64,000 nucleotides of DNA from Euborellia annulipes. Taxonomy: Eukaryota; Arthropoda; Insecta; Dermaptera; Anisolabididae. Below are positions 1 through 13,500 of this stretch, in pieces. A program made the translations under genes and the position numbers. Location: contig JAKCPI010028431.1 of the NCBI GenBank assembly GCA_023213315.1, positions 1 to 64,000 of the forward strand, given 5' to 3'. How positions within the stretch are numbered: position 1 is the first letter of the stretch; each line of letters opens with the position of its first letter. The notes under the pieces are model-generated. The model did no database searches, had not been told where the DNA came from, and saw only the letters and a program-made list of their open reading frames with translations.

Positions 1-318
1 AAATTTCACATTTCCATTATTAGAAGGTGATATGTTGAGCTAAAGCCTGAAATACAGACATCTTTTCAAACAACAATCTAATTGTTGTATTTAATTCACG
101 AGTGCTGGAGAAATATTTTTTATGGCCTATGTCCTGAGGATTGGTGACGTATAGTCCCGAAATCTCGACATAGGAAATAAATAAATTTGGGCCGAATAAA
201 GTCTTTTTACTTCATCTTCCTGTAAATTAGACGGCTTTCCTCCATACGATTATATTTCCATTATTTTTTTTAAGTTAAGGTGAATTTATAGTTACAGCCC
301 GGGGAGAACGGGCCGTCC

Positions 319-620
319 TAAGCGAACTGATTTATATTAAACTGTCTATTAATCTTGGAAATCTTCATTTTCAAAATTATAAAATCTTTTTGAATATTAA
401 AAATATTAGTGAGACGTTACCTCATTGTTGTTCATTGAACAAAATTATAAAATGTATTAGCCCTCCTCCTCCGAAAAACAAGCCCTGTTTACAACAAAGA
501 AGAATTTTTGTTGGAAATTAACTCAAGTGGCTTTCTATAGGTTCGAACTTAGGATCATCAAACTTTCCGCCCTAGGCGAACTAACTTATATCAAACTGTC
601 TATTAATCTTGGAAATCTTG
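319..620 (+). repeat. Direct repeat pair, ~48 bp
   Basis: Positions 319-366 and 573-620 are near-identical direct copies (both contain AAACTGTCTATTAATCTTGG), 254 bp apart. The stretch around them is AT-rich, and I see no gene in 1-1365 on either strand. The pair could be the ends of a solo or short retroelement, but no coding remnant is visible between them. Confidence 0.55.
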
Positions 621-1365
621 AATTCGACATTATGTCTTGTAACAGAGATTGTTTTTGTATACACCTGTATACACTAAAGTTATCTTAAGATAAGCCTGTC
701 AAAGGGATTGTTTAATTAATATCCTATCGTATCGGTATGTCCGGCCTTATTGTTATTGGCTGTACAACACTGCTTTTTACTTTTTTTTAAATCTTGTTCA
801 CACTCTTTACTAATCTATTAATTAGGATAATCATAATAAATTCGTAGATCAAAATCTTCTCTTCGCCTTTGCGTTATTGAATATAATTACAAAATATATT
901 TATATAATATTTGTTGACTTAGGATAAAACAACGTTCATTAATCATTTTCTCCATGCATTTGGGTATTAATATATAATATTTACCATTTTTATTTTTTTT
1001 ATTTAATAAAAATTATTTCAAGGTTCAAATCGATTATACAACTCAAAAGAAAGAGATTAAAATTTCTGTATCTCTTATATAAATAATTATCATTTTATAA
1101 AGTTGAATATGATTAAGATTTAATTTACATAATAAGTTTATATAGTAGGCTGCGTTTCTTCTCTATTGTTTTGAATTAAAGTTTATTCAAGGAGTAATTA
1201 AAAAGATTTGTTACAAATTAGCAAAATCATTTTTGTTTATAAAGAGTTTAATTATTCACACTTCTTTATTTAATAATGGAAAACCATTAAGTATTTATCT
1301 CTCGTTTTTTTTTAATTCCCCTTTTCGACTGGAGAGATTTTAATTTACATATATTTTATATTAAT

Positions 1366-1470
1366 AATACCGATAGCTACCGGGGGACGTTCAACACGCT
1401 GCTGATTTCTCGGGGTCATCCTTCCGAGGTTTACTCCATTGTCAGGGCCCCCGGCATCTCTTTCGTAGCT
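1366..1470 (+). mobile_element. Interspersed repeat family C, fragment
   Basis: Contains ACCGATAGCTACCGG and GACGTTCAACACGCTG, shared with 24,470-24,520. The following 'cgggGTCA..CCGAGGTTT' segment is also shared with the reverse-strand copy at 52,720-53,020. Three copies in one window define a dispersed repeat. It has no coding capacity and its class is unknown. Confidence 0.55.
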
Positions 1471-1562
1471 TATTCAAAAAATAAACTCTAATTTTGTTTT
1501 TGTTTTTTTAATCGGCACTTTTATGCTGAAAGTTCTCTAAATACAGACATGTATTTTACTCA

Positions 1563-1936
1563 GGAGCTCAAATCTTGTGAGTAGGAGTTTTCGATTATTG
1601 GAAAAATAATTATCGATTATACCGTCTTTTTTTTGCTCTAGCAAATTTTTTTTTCCGCCCGATGGAAAATTTTTTGGAAACCGAAATTCTCATCCGATCT
1701 TTTCAAACGTATTTTTCCCAAAAATAATCGATTTTTTCCCAAGAATCGATTGTGAAAAATAATCGAAATAATTGATTAATCGATTATTTTTTTGAAAATA
1801 ATTGGTGAATAATCGATTAATCGATGTGAGTAGGCGTATGGCGACCACGTGTTATCCGAGTTAGGGCTGTATTACTTCCGTCCCTTTAATAAGAGCCTAC
1901 CCCAGCAGGGTCAGATGGTTTTACCGGTCGCGTTGC
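1563..1936 (+). mobile_element. SINE-like family A copy, split by an insertion
   Basis: The flanks (1563-1584 and 1834-1936) match the family A head seen at 35,181, 46,022, 53,552, 56,467, 59,818 and 63,368: CTCAGG, then TGGCGACCACG, then a CGAG stretch. A 241-bp AT-rich element interrupts the copy at 1585-1825. The 3' part is diverged. Confidence 0.6.
1585..1825. mobile_element. hAT-like MITE with 8-bp target duplication
   Basis: The sequence GTGAGTAG occurs immediately before (1577-1584) and after (1826-1833) this 241-bp block, and removing block plus one copy restores a family A repeat. The block is rich in palindromic AATCGATT units, like 51,867-52,023. An 8-bp duplication is typical of hAT elements. 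No transposase is present. Confidence 0.65.
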
Positions 1937-3030
1937 TCCTATCTTTAAAATATAGAAATCATACCTAATAGCCAACTAAATTTCTTCAATACGCGTTTAC
2001 AAACAGCGGCGGATTCACAATTTTGCCGCTGGTAGGTTGAAATATTTTGCCGCCTATTTCAAGTGCGGATTTAACTCTTTTCGGCCCTCTACGTAAAGAC
2101 AAAATATATTTAATACATGTATTTAAAAGGCAAATGCCGAAAAAGACCTTAAACATATTAAAACATGTTCTGTTATTTATAACATACATTTTGTACCCAC
2201 CCCGGATCCTTTGCAAATCAATTATTCAACACTTCAAGTCATACAATTCAATAAGTAATATACTTCATGGAAAAATGCAAATTAAATTATTTTTATTTTT
2301 TCGAAGGAAAGGAAAATACAGTGATTTTTTTTTATGAAGAAAAAAGAATATAAGGTAAAAAATGATTTAGTAAGAATGTGAGGGAAATTTTCCCATTCGA
2401 AGTTTATTTTATTAACTAAAGCCAGATGAGAGCAAAGAGGTCAAGGTCATGGATACTTTTGCAATGCAATGACTTTGTAAAACTTTGAAATATCTCAATT
2501 AATTAAAATTACTTATAAAGTAAATAAAAAACATTAAAAATCTATTTAATCAATCAAGTAAATTAATACAAATCATTTCTTTGGAGAAAACGTAACTTGG
2601 GGTCGAATTCAAAAATTTTCAAAATTTCATCCTTGCATTTCTTCTTTATAAAAGGTACCCGGCACTCCATTAAATTGTAGAAAATAACACTAATTAGAAA
2701 TGGAACTAGGACTGAAGGGGGGGGGGGGTCAAATATTCAATAAACATAATTACAATTTTTGTTCCTTTACAAATTAATTAATCCACAAGTAGAAAGTCTA
2801 AAAGTAACTCACATTTCTTAAATTTTTTTAATGATTATTTTCCCTTGTTTTTATTTTCGCTTTGGCCGTTTGCCCATAAGTACATAAATCCCTAGAAATT
2901 TATTTGCGATACATGTTTAAAATTATTCGCGTAATTGAAGAATTTATTATACAAACAAATCATACAACTTACAGAATACAAGCTTCTATAATGTATAATT
3001 GATTATTAAAATTTTTTTATTACCAAAATT
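1937..3030. other. Non-coding AT-rich stretch
   Basis: I see no conserved coding segment. Short frames near 2000-2300 have no recognisable domain. A GCCGCC-containing segment (about 2005-2095) resembles pieces at 29,690-29,750 and 43,395-43,445, so it is probably transposon debris. A G10 run lies near 2720. Confidence 0.4.
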
Positions 3031-3605
3031 TATTTTCTCTTACCTATATATGTATATATAGAAAGTATTGGTTTCATGTCAAAAATTAGATGCCAAGATT
3101 TTGATGGATATACACGTTTTGAGGTCCCCTGAGTCCAAAAAAGTGATTTTTGCAACATGGTCGTCTGGGTGTGTCTGTGAACAAAATATCTCAAGAACAA
3201 AAAGAGCTAGGAGGCTGAAATTTTATATTTAAGTTAGGAAACCCCCTAGCTCGTGACATAAAGCTTTTGAACAAAATCTGTTAAAAAGTACTAGTACTTT
3301 ACTGATTCATTTTTTCAGTTATTTTCGATTTTCTCAAAATTCACTTCAACGATTTTGATTAAAATTGAAAAATCAATTATTTTTTAGATGCTCTTTAAAA
3401 TGTATATTCTCATTTTGCCATTGAAATCTTCTGAAGCACACTTTACTATTGTACTTCATAGTAAAAGTAGGAAAAATGTTTGCCATATATATTCCAATGT
3501 TTAGAGCTAAACATCTGGAATTCTAATATATCGGTGAAATAAATATATGTCGACAAAAAAAATCTGGTGTGACAAGCACAGTGTGTGCCAATCATACAAG
3601 ATTTT
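3031..3605 (+). mobile_element. Foldback family FB1, half copy
   Basis: Begins with the FB1 terminus (tTCTCTTACCtatatat) and runs through conserved blocks: ATGTCAAAAATT, GAGGTCCCCTGAGTCCAAAA, CTCAAGAAC, AGTACTAGTACTTTACTGAT, GATGCTCTTTAAAATGTATA. It ends in the central AATCTGGTGTGAC segment. This is one arm of the two-arm element seen complete at 23,401-24,369. No protein is encoded. Confidence 0.7.
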
Positions 3606-4880
3606 TCAAAATACTTTTCGAATAAGGAAATAAATTTAATCTTCCACTCCTCGAGTTTCGTGATATTTTATTTCCTTTTCATCGATTGCAAATCTAATTT
3701 GATAATTAATTCGTCAAGTGACCTTGTTCCCTTGGCACATGGTTAAGTGATGCTACTTAAAATTTAATTAAATTGTTTATCAAAGAAATATACAAGCTTG
3801 TGACATAGGACTTACAGACAACTTGAGCCACTAATTTATTTCCCCATTCGACTTTATTCACTTTATTATTGGTTACGATCTTGTGCTCGTTGTTTGTTTC
3901 TCTAGGTCGAATTCTATTTTTGTTACTCTATGGATAAATTTAAAATTCACCAACTGAAATTTGTTTTAAAAGTAGTGATGATGGGATCGCCATGTGACTT
4001 GTATTCTTTAATTTACTAAAAAAACAATTATTAAACTTCAAAAAATAATGGACTAAAAATAATTCGCATATTTTTTAAGCCGAGATCAAGATTTTTATTT
4101 TGCTATCAAGGGGGGGGGGGGTTCGTCTTTTCTTCATGCTTTTTACGGAGTTACGTCCTTTACCTTGAATTCAGAAATCTTATTATTATTTAGGTCTACC
4201 TTCCTTATAATCTCCCTACCAAGATTTTAATTTAGTTTTTAAATATCATATCTTAAGAAGATAATTTTTTTTTTTTTTAATATTAACCTTGCGATTTCTA
4301 ATCTGTTATAGACACAGAAAATGAGAATGCTTAGTCACTCAAGATGTGAGCATCAATGGAATATTTATCTGTTTTTACAATTCACTATACAAATCAGATA
4401 TTGAAAAAAAAAAAAAATTCAAGGTATTGGAAATTTTAAGATTAAATACTGTTAGAGAGGAATCATTCCGCTAATTATTTTTTTTACTTTTTAATTCTCT
4501 TTTATAAATTTTGTTGATTTGACAAGTATTTTGTCACTATTGAGAGACACAGAAACTTTTTACGATCGACATACAGATAAGGGTGGACGGACATTCGAAA
4601 GATAGCAAAACTAGAATTCGTGTATTTCACTCAATGACAAGTTTGCCCCTGGAAGATAGATTGCCCAATTGACATACCTTCTATTTTACCTCGAAACGGG
4701 TTTGCGCCCCGATTCAACTAAAAATAAATTGTTTTTAAAAACTGCCGTCAGTGAGTAAAAAGATTGAAGAATATTAATTATTGAAAAAAATCCAATCAAT
4801 TTATGTTGTCTTCGTTCTATTATGACTTGATGATTATTTGACAAGAATAGAGAAAAGAATGCGCCGCATAATTAATTTAT

Positions 4881-5368
4881 TACTTTCTCTTACCCTATAT
4901 ATGAAATATATAGAGAGAGAAAGTATTGCGATCATGTCAAAAATTCGATGTCGAGATTTTGATGGATATACATGTTTTGAGGTCCCCTGAGTCCAAAAAA
5001 GTGGGTCCCGCAAATTGGTCTGTGTGTGTGTGTGTATGTATGTGTGTCTGTGTGTGTGGACAGATTTTTAGCATGAAGGAGTTGAGCTAGCGGATTGAAA
5101 TTTTATATTTAACTTAGGTACCTTTGAAGAATCTCAAAATAAGCTTTTGAACAAAATCGGCCAAAAAGTACTAGTACTTTACTGATGTACTTTTTCAGTT
5201 TTTTCGATTTTCTCAAAATTCCCTCCAAGGATTTTTTTTAAAATTCATAAATGAACTATTTTTTAGATGCTCTTTAAAATGTATATTCTCATTTTGCCGT
5301 TGAAATCTTCTGAAGACCACTTTACTCTTGTTCTTCATAGGAAAGATAGAACTGGTTGCCATGGTAAC
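4881..5368 (+). mobile_element. Foldback family FB1, one arm
   Basis: Starts TACTTTCTCTTACC and carries the same ordered blocks as the other copies, including a TG-rich microsatellite-like stretch at 5020-5058. It ends at GGTTGCCATGGTAACC, where the large Harbinger-like element at 5378 begins. Confidence 0.7.
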
Positions 5369-5377
5369 CGAATTTAA

Positions 5378-7895
5378 GGCCGGTATTCATAATCGAGACT
5401 TATTGATCAAGTCAGACTAAAGTAATTGCTTAAGTTCACTTTCGATTCATAGACACAAACAAGCAATCGTTTGAGTCAGTGCAAACGAGCAGCACCTGGC
5501 GGAGACTTGACAAAGTAAAGACTTGTTTCCTAGGTCACTAGACCTAATTTATTCGATGTTTTCGTTATTCAGAGTTATTTCTTAAGCCAAGACTAGTTTC
5601 AAATAAGTTGGTTCGATTTCATAGTGATTTTTCATGCGGACTAGTTAGCAAACAAGTCAGAATTTTTAAGTCAAGTCGAAAGGTGACTTGAGTCTTTGTT
5701 TTTGACAGCAGTTGTCAGATCTTCAATTTTCAAATTATCATAAATGTAAAAAATTAAGGTAAGAATTAATTATTAAATTAAATTATTATTAAATAACATT
5801 ATTATTTATTTAAATTTCCACTTGGAATAAAATAATTAATCAAAATATATTTTTTTGCAGTTATTTTTTGGAAATTATAGTTTATAAAAAGAAGAGCAAT
5901 ATCTAGATTATATATTTATATTATTATAAAAGGTAAATGAATACTTTGTTTTAAATAACTATTATTTATTTAAATTTTCATTTGGAATATAATCTTTGAT
6001 AATAACCTGATAATAACTAAAATATTTATTTTAGATGGATTTGACAAACAATTATGATTTAAATTTATATTGTGGAAGTGTTTTTTTATGATCAACTGAG
6101 GTGTTGATAGTTAATCAAATAAAATACGGAAGTTTTTCGGTTGCAGGTTTATTTTCGACTGAACATTCAGTTCAGTTCAGATGGTTATAAACCATAATCT
6201 TCAGGCTTGGAAATCACAATCGTTTTATTTTGTATAATATATGAATGCTTTCATTTCTTTATAATATAAAAATACATTTTACTTTTATGATTAATATAAA
6301 ATTTTAAATAAATAAAATTTTCATTGTGCATATAATATTTGTTATTTACCTAAAGAAACCAAAAATCCTTTGTAAAGATATTAAAGAACAATTCTTAGCT
6401 TATTTTTTCCAAATGAGGTGTGTCTATATATTTTTTATTAATCAATATATATTTCTATGTATATTAAGGCCTTATTATAGTTTCTAACCTAAAAGAGTTT
6501 TTAATTAAGCTGTCCTTGTTTATTTTTTTTAGAAATTTTTATATTTTTGTAAAAAATTAAGCCTGGTCGTCCACTGGACGCTACCGCTACAAGGGCGACA
6601 ACAAGAGACGCGACAACACGCGACAAGGGTCGTCCACTGCACGCTACTTCGCGCTACATTTGACATAAAATATCATATAAATTTCTAACCAATAAATAAA
6701 ACAAATCCATATAATTTTAATAAATAATTAAATTGAAATATAAAACCAAGATAAAAATGTCCTAATTTATATTTATTTTCGCTAAATTTTCAAATAATCT
6801 TATTTTAAAATTCTTTATATTCTGGGATGAAGGTTATTTTAAATAGACCTCGAAGAGCCGCAGTTACTTCACCAAATCACTCAATGTGAAAAAAACAAAA
6901 GTGTATAATTTTATCAATTTAATATATATATAGGGCCTACAGTATATCACAAAAAATTGTAATGTCAACTATAAAAGAATAAGTAAGTGTTGAATATAAA
7001 ATAAATTACACATACTCTATGTTTATCTTTAAAGGTCCTGACGGTGATGAAAAATCGAAACTGATATTTGCAAAGCAGTCGATTCTTGAAACAGTTAATA
7101 AAAAATTTAAAAAATTTATGAAAATTCATTTAAACACACACTCACCGAACAAACAGTGATTGATGAAGTAACTACGGCTCTTTGATGTCTATTTAATCTT
7201 ATTTTGTCCCACAAATTAAATATCGACATTTCGGTCTTTGTTTTATTCAATTCCATCAATTTTATTAAGAAAAAACAAAGTGTTGCGGTTTTTTTGCCGG
7301 TGAGAGTATTTTAGGTTAGAAAAACAAAGGGTTAGACGCTACAACGCGCTACGGATCCCATTTTTTGGGATCTGTAGCGCCTTGTCGCTCGAAGCGCGTT
7401 GTAGCGTGATGTCGCGCGCTTCTAGTGGACGAGCTTCAATTGATTCACACATTGGGATCTGTAGCATGTTGTAGCGCTTGTAGCGGTAGCGCGTTGTCGC
7501 GTCCAGTGGACGACCAGCCTAATTATTTTTAATTAAATATTTTAATTTATAATATTTATTGAAATTAATTTCAATTTTTATATGTTGCCTACTTCACAAA
7601 AGTAATTATTTTTTACAATAATATAATATTTCTGTAATATTTTATTCTTTGAAATTTTCGACTCGCATATTAGCAAGTTTGCCGTTGTATCCGATCGGGA
7701 GAATAGCCGAAGTCGTTGACTTGACGAAGAATTGGTTTGGAAACAAGCAATGTTTATTGGAACTCTGACTTCAAAAGTCTTGCTTGAATAATGTTTATGA
7801 AATCATAAACGATCTAGCTCGACTTGTTCAAAAAAGTCTTACTTCATGAAGTCAGACTTAAGCACGAAAACAAGTTTCAATTATGAATACGGCCC
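5378..7895. mobile_element. PIF/Harbinger-like non-autonomous element
   Basis: Termini are inverted: GGCCGGTATTCATAAT on the left matches the reverse complement of ATTATGAATACGGCCC on the right. The element is flanked by TAA at 5375-5377 and 7896-7898. A 3-bp TAA/TTA duplication with a G-rich terminus is the PIF/Harbinger pattern. No transposase frame is visible. A second element (6561-7519) sits inside, so the original unit was about 1.56 kb. Confidence 0.65.
6561..7519. mobile_element. Nested Harbinger-like element, 959 bp
   Basis: Left end GCCTGGTCGTCCACTGGACG pairs with the right-end CGTCCAGTGGACGACCAG. TAA flanks both sides (6558-6560, 7520-7522). Subterminal zones on both sides are rich in repeated GCGACAA / TGTAGCG units. 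It lies wholly within the larger element at 5378-7895, so it inserted later. Confidence 0.7.
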
Positions 7896-8069
7896 TAAAT
7901 CTTCTTTTTTATTAGATTAAAAATCAATTATTATTTAAATTCCCATTTTTTTTTTTTTATTTCTGTTTTAATTGTTTCCAAGAAAACATATATATATATA
8001 TCTCCCACTTGCAAACATTATCGTCTCTCTCTACTCTTTTTAAATTCCCTTTCCACCTTATCTTCGCAT

Positions 8070-8250
8070 AGGAACAATGTTAATTTCCTATAGGGATTTG
8101 TATGTTAATTTCGATTCAAAAGGGGGTCCCCTTTAGAACTTTTTAGGCATTTAAAATTTTATTTTCCAATTCTTATGAAATTTTGTATTTATTTACGATT
8201 CTATATTGTGTATAAAATGTCCAAATATGAGATTAAAATTTTGAAAAATA
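8070..8250 (+). repeat. Dispersed repeat family E, copy 1
   Basis: Shares about 130 bp with 63,548-63,690. Common blocks are GGGATTTG.ATGTTAATTTC, AAAGG.GGTC.CTTTT and CCAATTCTTATGAAATTTT. No coding potential or termini were recognised. Confidence 0.5.
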
Positions 8251-8307
8251 ACCATAGTTTATTTGAAGCAGTCAACATTTAAAATGCAAGTTTGAAACTA
8301 AGGTGCT

Positions 8308-8430
8308 ATCGGAAACTAAATATATCTCGACACAAAAATCTGGTGTGACCAGCACAGGGCAACTTTCTCTTACCGAAGGGTAAGAGAAAGTTGTGTGCTG
8401 TGCGCCAGTCACACCAGATTTTTTTTGACA
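8308..8430. mobile_element. FB1 central segment
   Basis: Only the centre of the foldback family remains: AATCTGGTGTGACC, an internal palindrome around TTTCTCTTACCGAAGGGTAAGAGAAA, then GTCACACCAGATT. The outer arms are missing. Confidence 0.6.
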
Positions 8431-8788
8431 GTATTAGTATTAAAAATATAAATATTTCTTGTTTATTTGATTTAAATCAGGAAATCAGGGCAGTTTCATT
8501 CAAATGAAAAGCCTTTATGTGCTTGCTTCTCGACTACGGAGACTTTTCTCATCATCTAATTAACTCAGAGTTACAAGTCTCGCCTCTTCTTCTAACGTTT
8601 CTCATCGTCTACAAAAATGTACATATAAATAAAGCATTAATTTTCGATATAGCCCTCTAATAAAAATAAAAATGCTAAACATTAAAATATAGCATTAAGA
8701 GAAATATATAATATTTTTTTTTTTTTAAAACAATGAAATAATCACAAGTAGAATGCACATGGGTGGGACTTAATATTGTCCCTCACTG

Positions 8789-9053
8789 TACCATCTATTG
8801 CAATAATATTGAGAATAAAGCCCGGTAGTTAGGCAGCCCAAATGACACACGCACACTAAAGCTTTCTTGTCTGTGTGATAAATACCAGACAAAAGACCGA
8901 ACCATCCTTTTTAAATTGTTAAAAAGGGCCGTTCGGCCTATTGTCTGCTTTGAAAAAGTTATTTCTTACACTGACAAGAAAGCTTTAGTGTGCGTGTGCC
9001 ATTTGGGCTGCCTAACTACCGGGCTCTAGTCTCAATACTATTGCTATAGATGG
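8789..9053. mobile_element. Palindromic MITE, ~265 bp
   Basis: The two halves are inverted copies: ACCATCTATTGCAATAATAT at the left end pairs with ATACTATTGCTATAGATGGT at the right, and the match continues inward through CCCGGTAGTTAGGCAGCCCA and AAGCTTTCTTGTC. The fragment just upstream (8763-8790) shares TAATATTGTCCCT with the MITE at 13,102. Family not assigned. Confidence 0.65.
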
Positions 9054-9330
9054 TATATATAAATTTGATATAATGAATAAGTCTCGAAGTGTCTGTGTGA
9101 GGAAAATTCTATAATTAAAATTATTTATTCCATTACATTTATATTTATTTTTTGTTTTATTAATTTATTTGGAGAGCAGCACAAGTTTAATCCCCAGGTC
9201 AAAGTAGAGGATAACATTAATTCAAGCAGAAAGTAGAATATGTTTATTAAAGTTTTTGTGGGTGGTATTATTATTATTATTATGTGAGTTTTTAATTATA
9301 GACCACATTTATTATTAATTATTTATTTTA

Positions 9331-9970
9331 AAAAATCTGGTGTTCCTGGTGGCACAGCACACAACTTTCTCTTACCTTCGGTAATCGGAAGTTGTGTACT
9401 GTCGCTTGTCACACCAGATTTTTTGTGTCGACATGTATTTAGTTTCCGACAGTAGGTTACATTGGATTTTCAAGATGTAAAATTGATATGTGAAAATATT
9501 TATATTTTGTTATCATGGCAACCATTTCTCCTATCTTTTCTATGGACTACAAGAGTAAAGTGGTCTTCAGAAGATTTCAATGACAAAATGAGAATATTCA
9601 TTTTAAAGAGAATCTAAAAAATAATTGATTTTTGAATTAAAAAAAAAATCGTCTGAGCGAATTTAGAGAAAATCTAAAAAAAACTGGAAAAGTGCATCAG
9701 TAAAGTACTAGTACTCTTTGGTCAAAAGCTTCGTGTCACGTCCCAGGAGGGTGCCTAACTTAAATGTAAAATTTCAACTTTCTAGCTCTTTTCGTTCTTG
9801 AGATATTTTGTTCACAGACACACAGACAGACAGACCATGTCGCGAAAACCACTTTTTTTGATTCAGGGGACCTCAAAACGTGAAGATCCATCAAAATCTC
9901 GACATCGAATTTTTGACATGAATCCAATACTTTCTCTATATATTAACATATATAGAGGTAAGAGAAAGTA
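9331..9970 (-). mobile_element. Foldback family FB1, centre plus one arm
   Basis: Runs from the AATCTGGTG centre through the conserved arm in reverse order and ends with GGTAAGAGAAAGTA. A hairpin with AAACGTT at 9985-10,022 lies just outside the end. Confidence 0.7.
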
Positions 9971-10566
9971 ATATAAATACTGTACAACGTTTCGACTGCT
10001 TATTCTGCAGTCGTTTTCAAGTCCGACTCAACCTCTAACGGACAACCTCACAACAATAGAATGAAAAATATATTTTTCTTCATCTGAACTCAAATATGAA
10101 ATATATAAAAATTTGACATTTTTTTTTATTTTTTATTTTTTTTTACTGTTTGTTTATCTCGCTCCTGCTACCTGAAATAGCAACATCTGTCTCTATTCTT
10201 GACTTTTCTCACTCAACTAAATCCCAAATCAAAATAGAAAGAGGCAATTATCATTGATCCTTTCCTTTAGATGAGAAGATCATATATCGAAAAATATTTT
10301 TCCACATTCTGGCGTCCTGCCATACTCTTTATTAAAATAAGCTTTTTGTATTCGAACTGCTTGCATCACACATTTCTAACACTACATACTTTGATGAAAT
10401 TTTGAAATCACCAAATAAAATTTGTATAGTAATTGAAAAAATTCTAGTTCTTTTTTTTTATCATTCGATTAAAATTTATCTTTCTGATAAGCTTGAAAAA
10501 ATCCAATCATCCTCTTCATAATAGAAATTTAGTTGTAATATTGTGTAGCTCGTATAACTAACTAAT

Positions 10567-13500
10567 ATGGTACGAAATACTTACAGAGTGGCCAATGCTC
10601 AAATTCCGTCCGCTGGGCATTCACAAATACCTACACCACCACCGATCGACGAAGAAGATTTCGTTATGACAGAAAAAAACTCAACCAAAGAGGAGAAGAA
10701 AAAATCACCAGAGAAAGAGGAGAAGATAAATCTTGAGGATGAGAAGCCGGCACCCGTTTTGGTCGCCCCTGACGGTGGATGGGGCTGGTTTATCGTACTT
10801 TCCTATATCTTAATGGGGGTGAGTAATATTTTTAAATTTTCTTTTTAACTATACATCAAGTATATACAGTGTATTCCAAAGGTAAATGGTATTGAGATTT
10901 CATCAGAAATTGATGTTTTTTAACTTTCTGTATGTCCGTGGATAATAAAATAATAAAAATTTAATTTTATTTAAAATTTAAAAATTAACTGGATTTCACT
11001 AGATGATTAATTCAACTTTTGAAGAGAAGTTTACTCGTTAACTTCTTGTTTTGATAAGGTACAAAGTAAATACAAATACAGTAGAATCTTGCTAATCCGG
11101 CCTAAACGGGACCGGCCATATATCGGATTCTGAAAATGCCGGATTATTCGAAACATTTAATATAATGCAAAATTTAAAATTTATCTCTTGAAAAAATTTG
11201 TAATGACACTATGTTTTCTTAAATTATCCCTCTTTTTTGTTGCAATAACCCGAAAAAGTGGCTTTTCTACACGCCGGATTAGCCGTTTTGCCGGACCATT
11301 GAAGTCTGGATTTGTTTTTTAGGATGGAATTTATTTTTGAGACTGCTTATGTACTGGTATACCATTTCGGAGATATTTAGACTCCATCTTCAGTCTATAA
11401 AATTCCAAGATAGATTTTTTAATTCTTTTTTTTTAACACACACTTTTTTCCCATTCACCCTCACACTCCCACACACATACACACAGTCTTTTCGGCAACT
11501 TAGGCCATTTAAGACTTTAAACGATACTCGTTATTTGTAAATATATCTATTGGGGGTCCATGCCTTCTTATTTAAGCCATTTGGTATTCAAATGGCTTAA
11601 ATAAAATCATCGGACTGCCTGGGATCCAAACCCTCGACCCTTGGTATACAACTACAATACTTTGGCTACCAACTACATCAAGCCCGAGGGCTTTTTAATT
11701 CTTAGAAATGCTAAAAAAAATATTTCCGAAACTGTTTACCTGTATGGAAACAATTGTAAAAATAAATTCCATACTAAAAAACAAAAATATTTGTTTTTAC
11801 TTTGCGCCTTAATAACTCATAGAGATAACGAGAAATCTTCCCTACAAAAGTTTAATAAAAAATTTAACTTCCAAGGAATGTGATAGCAAATTTTCAACGG
11901 TTATTAGCACTTCACTGACTTTTTTTTTATTTTATCAAAATTCATTCTGATTTTGATTAAATTGATGATCTTTGAATTATCCTCTTCTTACTTCGGGTTT
12001 ATTTCGGTGTCAGTAGATCAGAAAAAAGCCTTATCTTGGATAACTCTTAGCTGTTATCTACGTGCTCACAAAATGTTAATTGTTTAAAAAAGTTGATTGC
12101 ATTTTTCGGAAGAAACAAATTTAAAAATTATTTTAACGTTAGTTGTCTATGCAATTTTTTGTATTTGTTTATAAAGGATTTGTCATATTCAGTAATTCTT
12201 TACTTAATTTCATAATATTTATTTAAATAAAGTGGATAGAACATTTTAAATAAACCAATATGCAAATGACATCATAAATAATCAGAAGCATAGTCATGTT
12301 TTATTTGGAAGGAAGGAGAGTTGTGGGGTACTTAGCTTTGATTTTTTTTTAACTCTGCCGACCCGATATTTTTTTGAAAGTTGCTCACTTACTCAATAAG
12401 GTTGCCGACTCATTTTTTATATTCTATTTTTTTTTCTTCCTACTCAAGTTCCACTGTAGAATAAATTCTCTCTTTTTTTTAGAATGTCAATTTCAATTGC
12501 TAGATCGTGTTATCGTAAATTTATCGCTCCGAAATTAAATTTCTTTATTTGTCTGCTTATTTTCAAAATATAATTTTTTTAGTGGAGAGAAACATTTTTT
12601 TTCTTGTATGATCTTTAGAATTTGTTCTTTTTCTATTTGTTCTTGAAAAGTCTGAACATTAAACAAGCCTGTGAAATCAAAGGAAACCTTTTAAATACTA
12701 TACTAATTGGTAAACGACCAATTTGGAATTGTTTCATTAAAATTTTGCTAGAAATTGGTACAAATTTAAAACTTCGATTCTCGCTCGGACTGCTGATACA
12801 TTTATCAAATGATACAAAATTATCTTATACTCACTTAGTCTGCTATAACAAATAGGAGGAGAAGTAAATGAATAAAATATAGATCTAAATAAGCATCAAC
12901 TTAATTTTTTTTACTATGCCACTGCTTGTTTAATCAATTTATGACTTTTTCCGGATTACCAATTTATTTAGAGAAAAAATTGCTTACCCTTTTCCATCCA
13001 TCAACGAAAAAAAATTTCCAGCCGTTTTTCATTCATTTTTAATCATGGAAAAAACGACTAGGACTATTTTTCTTCGAAAACCTTCAATTGTATCGTACTG
13101 TACAGTCAGGGACAATATTAAGGCAATACAATAGACAGACCTCCGTAGATGGTTGCCTACGCGCAGGGCTCTAAAGTCAGGTAGGCCTCAGGGTGGGACT
13201 TAATATTGTCCCTGACTGTCTAGCCACGGGGGGTTTTTGGGTTCAAACCCCCCCCCCCCATGGGACCCAAGCCATGACTAGATATTTAAGATCTATAATA
13301 CAAATTATATTACATATAGGATAGGATTTCTTTTTTGTCAGGATTTCGGGGGTGGGGGTGGACCTTCATATCCCCCTTCCACGGATAACGACCATATACC
13401 AAATTATTTCATTAGCGCCAATTTATAAATCAAACCTTAGTCATGAAGATGGTCGCATAGTCGACCGAAACGTCGCTATGGGTTTGATACCAATAAAGAA

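Noticed and set aside
9985..10022. Additional hammerhead-like locus
   Set aside because: The hairpin and AAACGTT are present but the CTGANGA part is missing, so it was left out of the main set.
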